From a virus: a stretch of 30,721 bases of DNA. Location: IMG/VR virus record IMGVR_UViG_3300033806_000025, positions 1 to 30,721 of that record. One strand, given 5' to 3'. The notes under the pieces were generated by a model that ran no database searches, was not told the DNA's origin, and was given only the letters and a program-made list of their open reading frames with translations. This document shows positions 24,236-29,773 of the stretch, one piece after another; the first letter of the stretch is position 1; the number at the start of each line of letters is the position of its first letter. Both the position numbers and the translations under genes were made by a program.

Positions 24236-24341
24236 GTAAGTTAGGAGGCCTCTTTCGTGGGGCTTCTCGAACAAGGGAGAGAAACGACAAATCTGCCGTC
24301 GCGGCCTCCAGAGTATCAGCACCACCATTGAAGGCGGGTGT

Positions 24342-24656
24342 GTCACAGGCTTGTGACGGGGGGGGGGTTGTGACACCCCTAAGCCATTGGCGTAAAAGGC
24401 TGAATTTCGCTTTTCGCCGGGTGTCACAACCCTATGGCCACAAACTTTTTTAGAGCCGGAATTTCCCCCCTCACCGTTGATGCAGATGTCACTGTCACCG
24501 TCACTGCCCCATGAAGGGGGGGAATGCGGCTCTTGTATTATTTCTTCCATAGGGTTGTTACGGGTTGTGACAGTAGAAAAAGAGCTAGAGCCGCAAGGGT
24601 TTTCGGTGTCACAACCCCCTGTCACATCCCCCGTCACAACCTCCGTCACAACCCTG
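24342..24656. repeat. GTCACAACCCC iteron cluster
   Basis: The pentamer GTCAC occurs twelve times in either orientation between 24342 and 24649: 24342, 24353, 24370, 24423, 24488, 24494, 24500, 24567, 24608, 24621, 24633 and 24645. The last four form tandem units of 12-13 bp: GTCACAACCCCCT, GTCACATCCCCC, GTCACAACCTCC and GTCACAACCCTG. Such spacing is typical of initiator or TerS-type binding arrays. Confidence 0.75.
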
Positions 24657-24664
24657 TACTCAGG

Positions 24665-24770
24665 AATACCCCTGATGTCCGCATCCGTGGGTTTTCGGAA
24701 AATACCCCGGATATGCACATCATGGGGTTTTCGAAATACCCCGGATGTAGAGCAACAAATACCCATGATG
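24665..24770. repeat. CATCCGGGGTATTTC half-sites forming two palindromes
   Basis: Six half-sites (on the plus strand AATACCCCTGATG at 24665-24677, CATCCGTGGGTTTTC at 24682, AATACCCCGGAT at 24700, CATCATGGGGTTTTC at 24718, AAATACCCCGGATG ending 24747, AATACCCATGATG at 24758-24770) form two imperfect palindromes of about 30 bp with one single half-site on each side. Confidence 0.75.
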
Positions 24771-24868
24771 TGGAGGCACACAGTTATCTCACTAAAGAGG
24801 AATTCACTAAAAAGGATTATGCGCAGCAAGCCGCGCCGGTCGCGCAAGAGGCTTCGCCTGAGTTGCCG

Positions 24869-24988
24869 TTACAACCCCGCCCAGCGGTTTCCAAGACGGA
24901 GCGAAAGCCAGCGGGGCGGCTCTGTCGAAAAGTGGTTTGCAGGGGGAAGCTTCGGGCTGTTAGCCTGCATTCTTCGATGTTTTCTCAT
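24869..24988 (-). CDS. Possible small protein, 39 aa
   Basis: The ATG at 24988 overlaps the stop of the next upstream gene as ATGA, continuing the coupled chain, and the frame ends with TAA at 24871-24869. The peptide starts MRKHRRMQANSPKLPPANHF and ends GNRWAGL; it is basic and Pro/Trp-containing. The overlap favours a real gene. The short length and arginine-rich composition leave doubt. The function is unknown. Confidence 0.35.
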   Translation of the reverse strand: MRKHRRMQANSPKLPPANHFSTEPPRWLSLRLGNRWAGL

Positions 24989-25200
24989 CCTAGCTCGCAG
25001 ATGGCCTCAGATTTGACTCTGGGACGCTCAGGAAGCCATGTTTCGATGGTGGCAGCTACCCATGTACCGGCCATCTGTTTCGCGGCTGTAGCGCGCTCTA
25101 TCCGACGATTTGGAGGCGTGTCCTTAACGCGAGCCAGAGCTGTCTCCACCATCGCCCTGGTGATCTTCGATTGATGCATGGGTTGGCGGCGGTCAGTCAT
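24985..25200 (-). CDS. Hypothetical early protein, 71 aa
   Basis: The ATG at 25200 overlaps the upstream stop as ATGA. The protein begins MTDRRQPMHQSK and is helical and basic, with ARVKDTPPNRRIERATAAKQ followed by a GTWVAATIETWLPER segment. No motif is recognised. It is the last clear gene of the replication operon before the gene-poor region, the place where lambdoid phages keep late regulators. That position makes it a candidate, but nothing in its sequence identifies it as an antiterminator. Confidence 0.6.
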   Translation of the reverse strand: MTDRRQPMHQSKITRAMVETALARVKDTPPNRRIERATAAKQMAGTWVAATIETWLPERPRVKSEAICELG

Positions 25201-25382
25201 GACTGTTTATCCTTCGGTTTGCGAGGCGATTGCGGAGCGGGCGGAAGCTGCGGTTCTTGCGCCGGTTCACCCGGAACAATCCCAAGCTCAGCATCGACCG
25301 CAGCGAGATTCTGCTGAAATTGATCATTCGGCTTGCAGAAGCCACGGTTCGTTTGGATCGGGAAATAAGCTAAACATATCAT
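25197..25382 (-). CDS. Hypothetical early protein, 61 aa
   Basis: The ATG at 25382 follows AAAGGACC with acceptable spacing. The product starts MICLAYFPIQTNRGFCKPND and has a short helical middle (FQQNLAAVDAELGIV). It ends in a Pro/Gln-rich, then Lys-rich tail (PQLPPAPQSPRKPKDKQS). It resembles no named family. Its stop overlaps the next start (ATGA), supporting translation. It lies downstream of the lambda P-like gene after a 64-base gap. Confidence 0.55.
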   Translation of the reverse strand: MICLAYFPIQTNRGFCKPNDQFQQNLAAVDAELGIVPGEPAQEPQLPPAPQSPRKPKDKQS

Positions 25383-25446
25383 GTCATCAGGTCCTTTCAG
25401 GGTTAGTCATGGTGGCGGCTCGCAGCATGGCCTCGGCGTTCGATGG

Positions 25447-26292
25447 TCATGCTGCCTCCGCGATGCGGGTGAGACGGGCTTGCTTGGCGGCCATGGCGCG
25501 GGCCACGGGTTCGATGATCTTGGGAAACCGGCCGGCGAGCGCCCACTCTTCGCGCTGGGCAATTCGCTCGAATGCCGCTTTCCTGAGTTTGGCCGCGCGG
25601 TCGATGCCAGGAAGCTCCCGGTTCTCCCGGCAGTAATCATGCAGGGCTACGATCCAGCCTTCCTGTGCAGCTTGGCGCCCGAGGTCGCTCTGAATGAGCC
25701 GGTCAGCCTCTTCGATGCGTTCGGATGACCAAGGATCGCCGCCCATCTTGCGCGCGCCTTCGCCAGCCTCCTCGGTGAATGCCTTCTCGACAGCTTCCCG
25801 AGGCGTGTGCCCCTTGGACAGAAATCGGGCTGCCGCGATCAACCGCGTTTCGAGTTTCGCCATGGACAGGCCCGCATAGCGCTCCTTGACGATGGCCCAT
25901 ACGAATTTGAACTTCTCGGCGTTTTCGGTTTTCCCGCAGGCGAGATGGATTTTCCGTGTGAATGCGACCGTGGTCGCGATGCCGCCGTCCGGCCGACGCT
26001 CGACCCCTGCTGGCCCGGTATCCGGCGGCGGATCGCTTCGTTGCCGCTCCCAGGCCTCGGCATCCTTCGCGTCTTGGCAATACCGCAGGCACTCCGCGAC
26101 CTTCGGCAGCCAGGGGGTAAGATGGCCTCGCAGGATAGACCTGTAGGCGCGAGCAAGGACCGTGGGCGAAAACGCGCCTTCCTCGACCGCCTCTAGGTAA
26201 TCAGCGAAAAGCTCGTCCCTCTGGATGTTCTCATCCTGCGCTTGAGCCTTGAATTGACGCAACAACCCTTCGATGAATTCGATTGGCGTCAT
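25447..26292 (-). CDS. Putative replication protein, lambda P-like helicase loader
   Basis: This 281-aa protein starts at ATG 26292, overlapping the initiator stop as ATGA. Residues about 1-90 form a helical domain (FADYLEAVEEGAFSPTVLAR, then LTPWLPKVAECLRYCQ) that resembles the layout of lambda P, where a helical region leads to LPSPGQF-VAWCRE. The middle is a Pro/Arg-rich linker and the C-terminal half is helical (LETRLIAAARFLSKGHTP, REEWALAGRFPKIIEPVAR). No Walker A motif is present, so it is not a DnaC-type ATPase or helicase. The gene order after an O-like initiator supports a loader role recruiting the host helicase. The similarity is weak. Confidence 0.55.
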   Translation of the reverse strand: MTPIEFIEGLLRQFKAQAQDENIQRDELFADYLEAVEEGAFSPTVLARAYRSILRGHLTPWLPKVAECLRYCQDAKDAEAWERQRSDPPPDTGPAGVERRPDGGIATTVAFTRKIHLACGKTENAEKFKFVWAIVKERYAGLSMAKLETRLIAAARFLSKGHTPREAVEKAFTEEAGEGARKMGGDPWSSERIEEADRLIQSDLGRQAAQEGWIVALHDYCRENRELPGIDRAAKLRKAAFERIAQREEWALAGRFPKIIEPVARAMAAKQARLTRIAEAA

Positions 26293-27359
26293 GATTGAAG
26301 TTCCTTTTGGCGAGCCTCTCGTCTGCGTTGAACTATCGCTTCAGCGCGTTGAGCGCGGGTAAGGGGGGGATCGGCGCCGTTGCTGGCGGCGTGGCCGTTG
26401 GCTGCTTTCGGTACGGATGACGGTTGGCGCTCAGAAGCAGCCATGGCTTCGACAAGAGCCGTGTTCATGCATTTCGTGAGGTATCCGCTGAATCCGCTGA
26501 GGGTCGATGGACAGAGCTTCGTGCGATCCCGGTCATGAGCCCTTAGCTGCATATCGGCGAGAACTGTGCGAAGGCAGCGGAGAACAACCTCGGGAGGGTA
26601 GGACTTCGCCAAGCCAGAGAAACGGCTTGCCAAGTTGGCATCGGCATCGCGCTTGGGCATGACTGGGACGCCAGCCACCGCAAGGTACCGAGGATCACAG
26701 CTGAAGGCGTTCATGACTTCGAAGTGGAGGGCTGCGTCTTCTGGGCTCAGGTTGCCGTTTCCAGAATCCACAACTGCCTTATTATGATTATTATCTTCCA
26801 TAGTTCCATTTTGGGGGGTCACGGTGACCCCCCCTTTTGGTCGCGTTTGACCCCCTCCCAGGGGGCTACCGTGACCCCCTGGGGAGGGGGCTACCGTGAC
26901 CCCCTCCCCCCTATCTATTTTTCTGAGGATCGATAGGACCGGGTTTTCCAAGGTGTAACGGTTGAAGCCTGGGCCCCCATCGGCAACTACAGTCGGTTTT
27001 ACGGACAGGCAGCCTTTCTCTTCGAGTTTACTTCTGACGCGCTTCCATCGCCGCTCATCGATGTACATCAGGGCGGCTATTTCCTCTCTGCTCGCCACAA
27101 TGCCCTTCCCTTCGCCGTCGCCCAAACGGCTAAGGACGTACAGTTTTTTGAATTCATCGCCGGTCAGGTCCGGCAGCAGCGATGCGGCATTGAGGTTTCT
27201 CACGACAGGCGGATATTGCGAGCCAGTCCATTTCCGTAGATAGTCCGAGCGAATTTGCCCTGACCTCGTCTCCCGCGAAAAAGCAGCTAGCCGCTTGGCT
27301 TCAAGCAATTCCTTGGCGGTCCGCTCGATGTCGCCTTGCCGTTCTACCGGCCCATGCAT
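26289..27359 (-). CDS. Replication initiator, lambda O-like, with iterons in the linker
   Basis: The ATG at 27359 is chosen (AGAGG about 9 bases upstream, 356 aa); ATG 27392 is possible, and the TTG 27467 opening overlaps a terminator hairpin. Residues about 69-139 form a winged helix (LTGDEFKKLYVLSRLGDGEG, EEIAALMYIDERRWKRVRSK, then a wing with GFNRYTL), like phage replication-initiator DNA-binding domains. Residues about 151-200 are a Gly/Pro/Asn-rich linker whose DNA holds repeats and an AT-rich stretch. The rest is a helical C-terminal domain (YPPEVVLRCLRTVLADMQLR) and a basic tail. It would bind its own gene to open the origin and recruit the P-like protein. Confidence 0.7.
   Translation of the reverse strand: MHGPVERQGDIERTAKELLEAKRLAAFSRETRSGQIRSDYLRKWTGSQYPPVVRNLNAASLLPDLTGDEFKKLYVLSRLGDGEGKGIVASREEIAALMYIDERRWKRVRSKLEEKGCLSVKPTVVADGGPGFNRYTLENPVLSILRKIDRGEGVTVAPSPGGHGSPLGGGQTRPKGGVTVTPQNGTMEDNNHNKAVVDSGNGNLSPEDAALHFEVMNAFSCDPRYLAVAGVPVMPKRDADANLASRFSGLAKSYPPEVVLRCLRTVLADMQLRAHDRDRTKLCPSTLSGFSGYLTKCMNTALVEAMAASERQPSSVPKAANGHAASNGADPPLTRAQRAEAIVQRRREARQKELQS
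26778..26925. repeat. Candidate replication origin: GTGACCCCC repeats beside AT-rich DNA
   Basis: The unit GGGGGCTACCGTGACCCCCT occurs exactly at 26861-26880 and 26886-26905 (25-bp period). A third related site at 26814-26834 is a palindrome with core GGGGTCACGGTGACCCC, and TTTGACCCCCT lies at 26847-26856. An AT-rich stretch (TTATTATGATTATTATC, 26780-26796) flanks one side and CTATCTATTTTTC (26911-26923) the other. The arrangement is like lambda ori inside gene O. Confidence 0.65.
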
Positions 27360-27392
27360 GGCGGCCGCCTCTGTGGATTGTGCATGTTCCAT

Positions 27393-27421
27393 TTGCGGAC
27401 ACGCGGGGAATCGGTTAATGT
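27393..27421 (+). promoter_or_regulatory. Candidate promoter for an OOP-like antisense RNA
   Basis: TTGCGG (27393-27398), a 17-base spacer, then TAATGT (27416-27421). The same -10 sequence and spacing occur in the candidate cro promoter. It reads rightwards, against the initiator gene, towards the terminator at 27466-27502. Confidence 0.4.
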
Positions 27422-27427
27422 GCTCAC

Positions 27428-27500
27428 GTGCATATTTCCTTCGTGGTTGCGTGCGATGTGAATCCAAGCCCTTGACGTTCCCGCGTCAGGGGCTTTTTGT
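27428..27500 (+). ncRNA. Candidate OOP-like small antisense RNA, about 70 nt
   Basis: The predicted start is 7 bases after the -10 box at 27421, and the predicted end is the T run at 27494-27498. The RNA would be about 70 nt and antisense to the leader between the 97-aa gene and the initiator gene. Lambda OOP RNA has about the same length, direction and place relative to O. Expression is inferred only. Confidence 0.4.
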
Positions 27501-27502
27501 TT
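27466..27502 (+). terminator. Strong intrinsic terminator, plus strand
   Basis: AAGCCCTTGACG (27466-27477) pairs with CGTCAGGGGCTT (27484-27495) over 12 bp with one G-T pair and a 6-base loop. TTTTTGTTT follows. No T run follows on the minus strand, so the signal is directed rightwards although all nearby genes run leftwards. Confidence 0.8.
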
Positions 27503-27794
27503 ACGCAGCGCGACTTTTGCTTGATTTTGACTTCGGCTTTACTTCCGGCGACACTTCCGGAACATCATAAACGCGATCACGCGCAACCTTGGCGCCGATG
27601 GACGAGAGGCGCTTTCCGATCTGGATGGACGACGGCGCTTTCTTGCCGTACAGCGCGCAATAGGCCGTGAGCTCCGCCAGGATTTCAGATGCGAGATGGC
27701 GGCCGGGCCCCATCATGCCGACAATATCCGCGATGGGATCGAACTTCGGCGGCGCCCTTCGTCGTCGTTTGAGCGGAAAGCGGATCAGGGTCAT
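27501..27794 (-). CDS. Hypothetical early protein, 97 aa
   Basis: The ATG at 27794 overlaps the upstream stop as ATGA. The N-terminus is very basic (IRFPLKRRRRAPPKFDP). Residues about 35-75 form a helical segment (EILAELTAYCALYGKKAPSS, then IGKRLSSIGAKVARDRVYDV) that looks like the winged-helix tail of some primases and replication proteins. The end is Lys/Ser-rich. A nucleic-acid-binding role is likely from charge and pattern. It occupies the place lambda cII has relative to the initiator gene, but it does not look like CII. Confidence 0.6.
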   Translation of the reverse strand: MTLIRFPLKRRRRAPPKFDPIADIVGMMGPGRHLASEILAELTAYCALYGKKAPSSIQIGKRLSSIGAKVARDRVYDVPEVSPEVKPKSKSSKSRAA

Positions 27795-27994
27795 GCAGTG
27801 GCCACCCGAATTTTATATTCAAGGTTGTAAGCGGCTACCTTGTCAGGATTTTTCGCCTTCCAAAGGCGGCTCGCCTCACACTTTTTCAGCCGCGTTTCGG
27901 GATCGGAGGCATAGCGAGCGCGGCGCTTGGCAAGGTCCTTCTCTCTGTTTTTCGCGTACCAGCGCGCATAATATTCCGCGTTCTTTGTTCCCAT
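27791..27994 (-). CDS. Hypothetical basic protein, 67 aa
   Basis: The ATG at 27994 lies 8 bases after the nuclease stop. The protein is a single charged helix-rich chain (NAEYYARWYAKNREKDLAKR, then RYASDPETRLKKCEASRLWK and KNPDKVAAYNLEYK). This YYxxNREK and NPxK pattern is common at the N-termini of phage HNH and endonuclease VII-like proteins. No HNH or CxxC zinc-site residues are present, so it may be the detached helical part of such an enzyme or an independent small DNA-binding protein. The function is uncertain. Confidence 0.6.
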   Translation of the reverse strand: MGTKNAEYYARWYAKNREKDLAKRRARYASDPETRLKKCEASRLWKAKNPDKVAAYNLEYKIRVATA

Positions 27995-28002
27995 CGGCGC
28001 AC

Positions 28003-28374
28003 CTACGCCGCCATGATGCAGGCAGAGTTCGCGCGCAGGACGCCCCGCCGTTCGAGTACGGCAATGAGCTGGTCGAGCCCGTAAGTCGTGATAACTTCCA
28101 TGCCGGCGTAGATTTTCAGCTTGCGGTGCATGACCTTCTGAGGTTCGGAGAGGCGGCCCTTGTCTGCTTTGACCTCAATAAAACAGGAGATGCCAAGCGC
28201 CGCCGCGAATAGATCCGGCGCGCCCGCCGTTACACCTTCCTCTTTGAGCTTTTTCGCGGTTCCAATGTCCCGCAATCCCCCATTTGGAATCGCAAAAAGC
28301 ACGCTATTACTCGTGCCCCGGCCCCGGTAATGATCGAGCGCCACGGCCTGAATTTCATGCTCAGAGAGTTTCAT
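28003..28374 (-). CDS. VRR-NUC domain nuclease, 123 aa
   Basis: The ATG at 28374 overlaps the upstream stop as ATGA, so the longer opening to 28656 is not used. The whole protein is one VRR-NUC domain: Glu5 in SEHEIQ, FAIPNGGLRD (28-36), the metal-binding Asp in AGAPDLF (Asp54), FIEVKADKGRLS with Glu67-x-Lys69, then EPQKVMHRKL with Gln79, and GMEVITTYG. These match the restriction-like catalytic pattern D-ExK-Q. Standalone phage VRR-NUC proteins are thought to act on branched or replicating DNA, like Holliday junction resolvases. The position in a replication operon fits that. Confidence 0.88.
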   Translation of the reverse strand: MKLSEHEIQAVALDHYRGRGTSNSVLFAIPNGGLRDIGTAKKLKEEGVTAGAPDLFAAALGISCFIEVKADKGRLSEPQKVMHRKLKIYAGMEVITTYGLDQLIAVLERRGVLRANSACIMAA

Positions 28375-28580
28375 TCCGCGTCCCTCGCAATCAGTACAGG
28401 CCCGGTATCGAAGTGCAGGCTTCCCCGCTCCCACAGGTGTTTGATCAGGCGCCTTTCGGGGATCGGCGAGCCTTTGAGGTAATAGGCCTGCAAGGCCGCG
28501 TCCCATACCAGGCCGCCCGCCTTCCTGATTTCGGCCAACAGCGCCCCGGCCGCCGCTTCGATGTTTTGTTCCTCGCTCAT
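28371..28580 (-). CDS. Hypothetical early protein, 69 aa
   Basis: The ATG at 28580 overlaps the mini-AP2 gene stop (ATGA), and the stop overlaps the VRR-NUC start the same way. The product starts MSEEQNIEAAAGALLAEIRK, a helix, followed by GGLVWDAALQAYYLKGSPIP and a mixed C-terminus ending LIARDAE. It is soluble and mildly acidic, without known motifs. Coding status rests on the two overlaps. The role is unknown. Confidence 0.65.
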   Translation of the reverse strand: MSEEQNIEAAAGALLAEIRKAGGLVWDAALQAYYLKGSPIPERRLIKHLWERGSLHFDTGPVLIARDAE

Positions 28581-28744
28581 ACTGTGATTGTCTCAGGAGA
28601 AAGATTGAGTCTCGCGAATTCGCCGAAAAGTTCGACGGCCTTCTCGTTGTAGACACGAGCGGCTTCGTCCGCAGTCTCGAACAAACCTAGCCAGAGTTCT
28701 TTTTTGTTGAAGCCAATGCGCGCCGTTAGGTCATCGTGCTTCAT
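28577..28744 (-). CDS. Mini-AP2 domain protein, 55 aa
   Basis: The ATG at 28744 starts 3 bases after the Cro-like gene stop. The peptide begins MKHDDLTARIGFNKKELWLG and continues LFETADEAARVYNEKAVELF, then GEFARLN. The pattern LGxFxTxxEAAxxYxxxAxxxxGxFARLN is the C-terminal half of the AP2 DNA-binding domain (third strand and helix). In phages this half usually sits at the end of HNH-AP2 homing endonucleases. Here it stands alone, without HNH or the first AP2 strands. It may be a domain relic or a small DNA-binding protein. The last ten residues nearly repeat those of the Cro-like protein. Confidence 0.7.
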   Translation of the reverse strand: MKHDDLTARIGFNKKELWLGLFETADEAARVYNEKAVELFGEFARLNLSPETITV

Positions 28745-28747
28745 GGT

Positions 28748-28987
28748 TCACACCGTGATTTTTTCTGGAGGAAGATTGAGGAGCGCGGACACGCGGATTG
28801 GACGCCCGCGTGCATGACTGCGCTGAATGAGATTGCGAATGTCAGGCGTCGGGATATCGCCTTTCCAGAGCCAGCCGTAAACACGCCGCGGGCTAACGCC
28901 GGCGAGCGCGCTTGTCTCCGTAACCCCGCCCAAATCGTTGACGATTGTGAGCGCAGGCTCTTTGTAGCTATATTTGCGTTTGCGCAT
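28748..28987 (-). CDS. Cro-like regulator, 79 aa
   Basis: The ATG at 28987 is the first gene of the leftward early operon and diverges from the repressor gene. Residues about 18-45 form a helix-turn-helix (DLGGVTETSALAGVSPRRVY, then GWLWKGDIPTPDIRNLI), in the style of phage Cro/YdaS-type proteins with W-KG-IP after the recognition helix. It should bind the same operators as the repressor and shift the phage to lytic growth. The predicted transcription start falls at the start codon, so the mRNA may be leaderless. It ends LNLPPEKITV, a motif shared with the next gene. Confidence 0.8.
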   Translation of the reverse strand: MRKRKYSYKEPALTIVNDLGGVTETSALAGVSPRRVYGWLWKGDIPTPDIRNLIQRSHARGRPIRVSALLNLPPEKITV

Positions 28988-28993
28988 GCCTGA

Positions 28994-29022
28994 ACATTAT
29001 TCCGATTGGGAATAAAAGGCAA
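28994..29022 (-). promoter_or_regulatory. Leftward early promoter for the Cro-like operon
   Basis: On the minus strand TTGCCT (29022-29017), 17 bases, then TAATGT (28999-28994). Operator 1 lies between the boxes and touches the -10 box, so repressor binding would block polymerase. The start site is expected near 28987, at the Cro ATG. Confidence 0.5.
28997..29015. promoter_or_regulatory. Operator 1, between cro-like and repressor genes
   Basis: TTATTCCGATTGGGAATAA is a 19-bp inverted repeat with perfect 7-base arms TTATTCC and GGAATAA. It overlaps the leftward promoter. A weak rightward promoter for the repressor (TTGGGA at 29006, TTAATT at 29029) also overlaps it, which would allow autoregulation. 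Confidence 0.75.
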
Positions 29023-29057
29023 GGAGCGTTAATTCCGTGAGGAGTAAGGATCATTCC

Positions 29058-29744
29058 ATGGCCGCGGAGTACGGTGCGGCTATGGCGAGAGAATTAGAAA
29101 TCCTTCGGCAATGGCTGGAGAATGGTCTTAAGAAGCGCGGCAAGACGCAGGCCGCGCTTGGGATAAGGTTGAATTGTAAACAATCAACCGTCTCGAAGAT
29201 GGCATCCGGCATGAAGCCAATCCGGATCGATCAGCTTCCCCTAATCGCCGCCTATATAGAGGAACCAATCCCCGAGCAGTTCTTGATACAACTTGGTACG
29301 AAGTCTAGTGCTGGCGCAGAATCAGTTTTCCTTGTAGGAAAAATTGATTCTTTAAGCTGGAGGTTAGCTGTGGGGCAGCTGCCGGTAAAAACATACATTC
29401 CGAAATATCCGGAAGAACCATATGTTTTTATAAAACAAGAAGCTTTTCAAGTTGAGGGCGATTCCGGCGAGCCTTATGCGAGGCACGGAGAATTTGTGCT
29501 CTCGGTCGATTATGATGAGGCGGGGCTGCTAGCACAGGCTGATGACATTGTTGTGACTATCGAAAAGCGCGACTTTGACGGGGTTCCATTCGTTCGCAGC
29601 AGACTGCGGAGGGTCGTCCAGAGAGGCCGGGATTTTATTCTCATCCCCCTGTCTGGCCCGGCAGAAGCCACCCCTATTGACGCAGTGACCATCCGCTATG
29701 TGATCGGAAAAGCGCTCTATAACGCGCGGCATCCGCATCGCTAA
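29058..29744 (+). CDS. CI-like phage repressor, HTH plus S24-like domain
   Basis: The ATG at 29058 is chosen because AAGGA lies 7 bases upstream; GTG 29037 would also read. The product is 228 aa. Residues about 14-58 form a helix-turn-helix (GKTQAALGIRLNCKQSTVSK). Residues about 118-225 match the LexA/CI C-terminal fold, with VEGDSGEPYARHGEFVLSVD holding the usual Ser (Ser136), and a C-terminal strand FILIPLS. The place of the catalytic Lys appears to hold Arg (PFVRSRLRRV, 177-186), and the usual Met after GDS is Gly. A possible Ala-Gly cleavage pair is at 85-86. It should bind the three TTATTCC operators and maintain lysogeny. Confidence 0.85.
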   Translation: MAAEYGAAMARELEILRQWLENGLKKRGKTQAALGIRLNCKQSTVSKMASGMKPIRIDQLPLIAAYIEEPIPEQFLIQLGTKSSAGAESVFLVGKIDSLSWRLAVGQLPVKTYIPKYPEEPYVFIKQEAFQVEGDSGEPYARHGEFVLSVDYDEAGLLAQADDIVVTIEKRDFDGVPFVRSRLRRVVQRGRDFILIPLSGPAEATPIDAVTIRYVIGKALYNARHPHR

Positions 29745-29747
29745 AAA

Positions 29748-29766
29748 TTATTCCGATTTCGAATAA
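29748..29766. promoter_or_regulatory. Operator 2, downstream of the repressor gene
   Basis: TTATTCCGATTTCGAATAA has arms TTATTCC and CGAATAA, one base from a perfect inverted repeat. It starts 3 bases after the repressor stop and lies just upstream of the -35 box of the rightward promoter. Confidence 0.75.
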
Positions 29767-29773
29767 TTATCGC

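Larger units (their letters stand above)
24088..24868. other. Gene-poor region with iterons, palindromes and hairpins
   Basis: I see no convincing gene in these 780 bases. Open frames exist on both strands but read through repeated DNA and give low-complexity or Arg-rich translations. The region holds paired direct repeats (24123-24154), two stem-loops with a plus-strand terminator (24163-24235), a G10 run (24358-24367), twelve GTCAC pentamers (24342-24649) and six half-sites of a second motif (24665-24770). It lies just upstream of terS, where a late promoter and a packaging site are expected. Confidence 0.7.

Noticed and set aside
24342-24656. GTCAC repeats considered as a CRISPR array
   Set aside because: Units are only 5-13 bp, occur in both orientations and have no regular spacers.
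24149-24847. A 232-codon minus-strand frame before terS
   Set aside because: It reads through the iterons and palindromes, giving repetitive VVT and RGIFRKP pieces, and its end covers the terminator hairpins. There is no good start site. Not fully excluded.
24477-25174. Plus-strand frames including one starting at about 24819 after AAAAGGATT
   Set aside because: The ribosome-like site is good, but the product is extremely Arg-rich, runs antisense into a coupled early gene and has no promoter evident. The hydrophobic end alone is not enough.
27360-27467. Longer N-terminus of the initiator from TTG 27467
   Set aside because: It would start inside a terminator hairpin, use a rare start codon and add a non-conserved-looking leader. 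ATG 27359 has a better ribosome site.
27501-27794. The 97-aa gene considered as a CII homologue because of position and length
   Set aside because: No CII-like helix-turn-helix or tetramer helix pattern is visible. Length and place alone are coincidental evidence.
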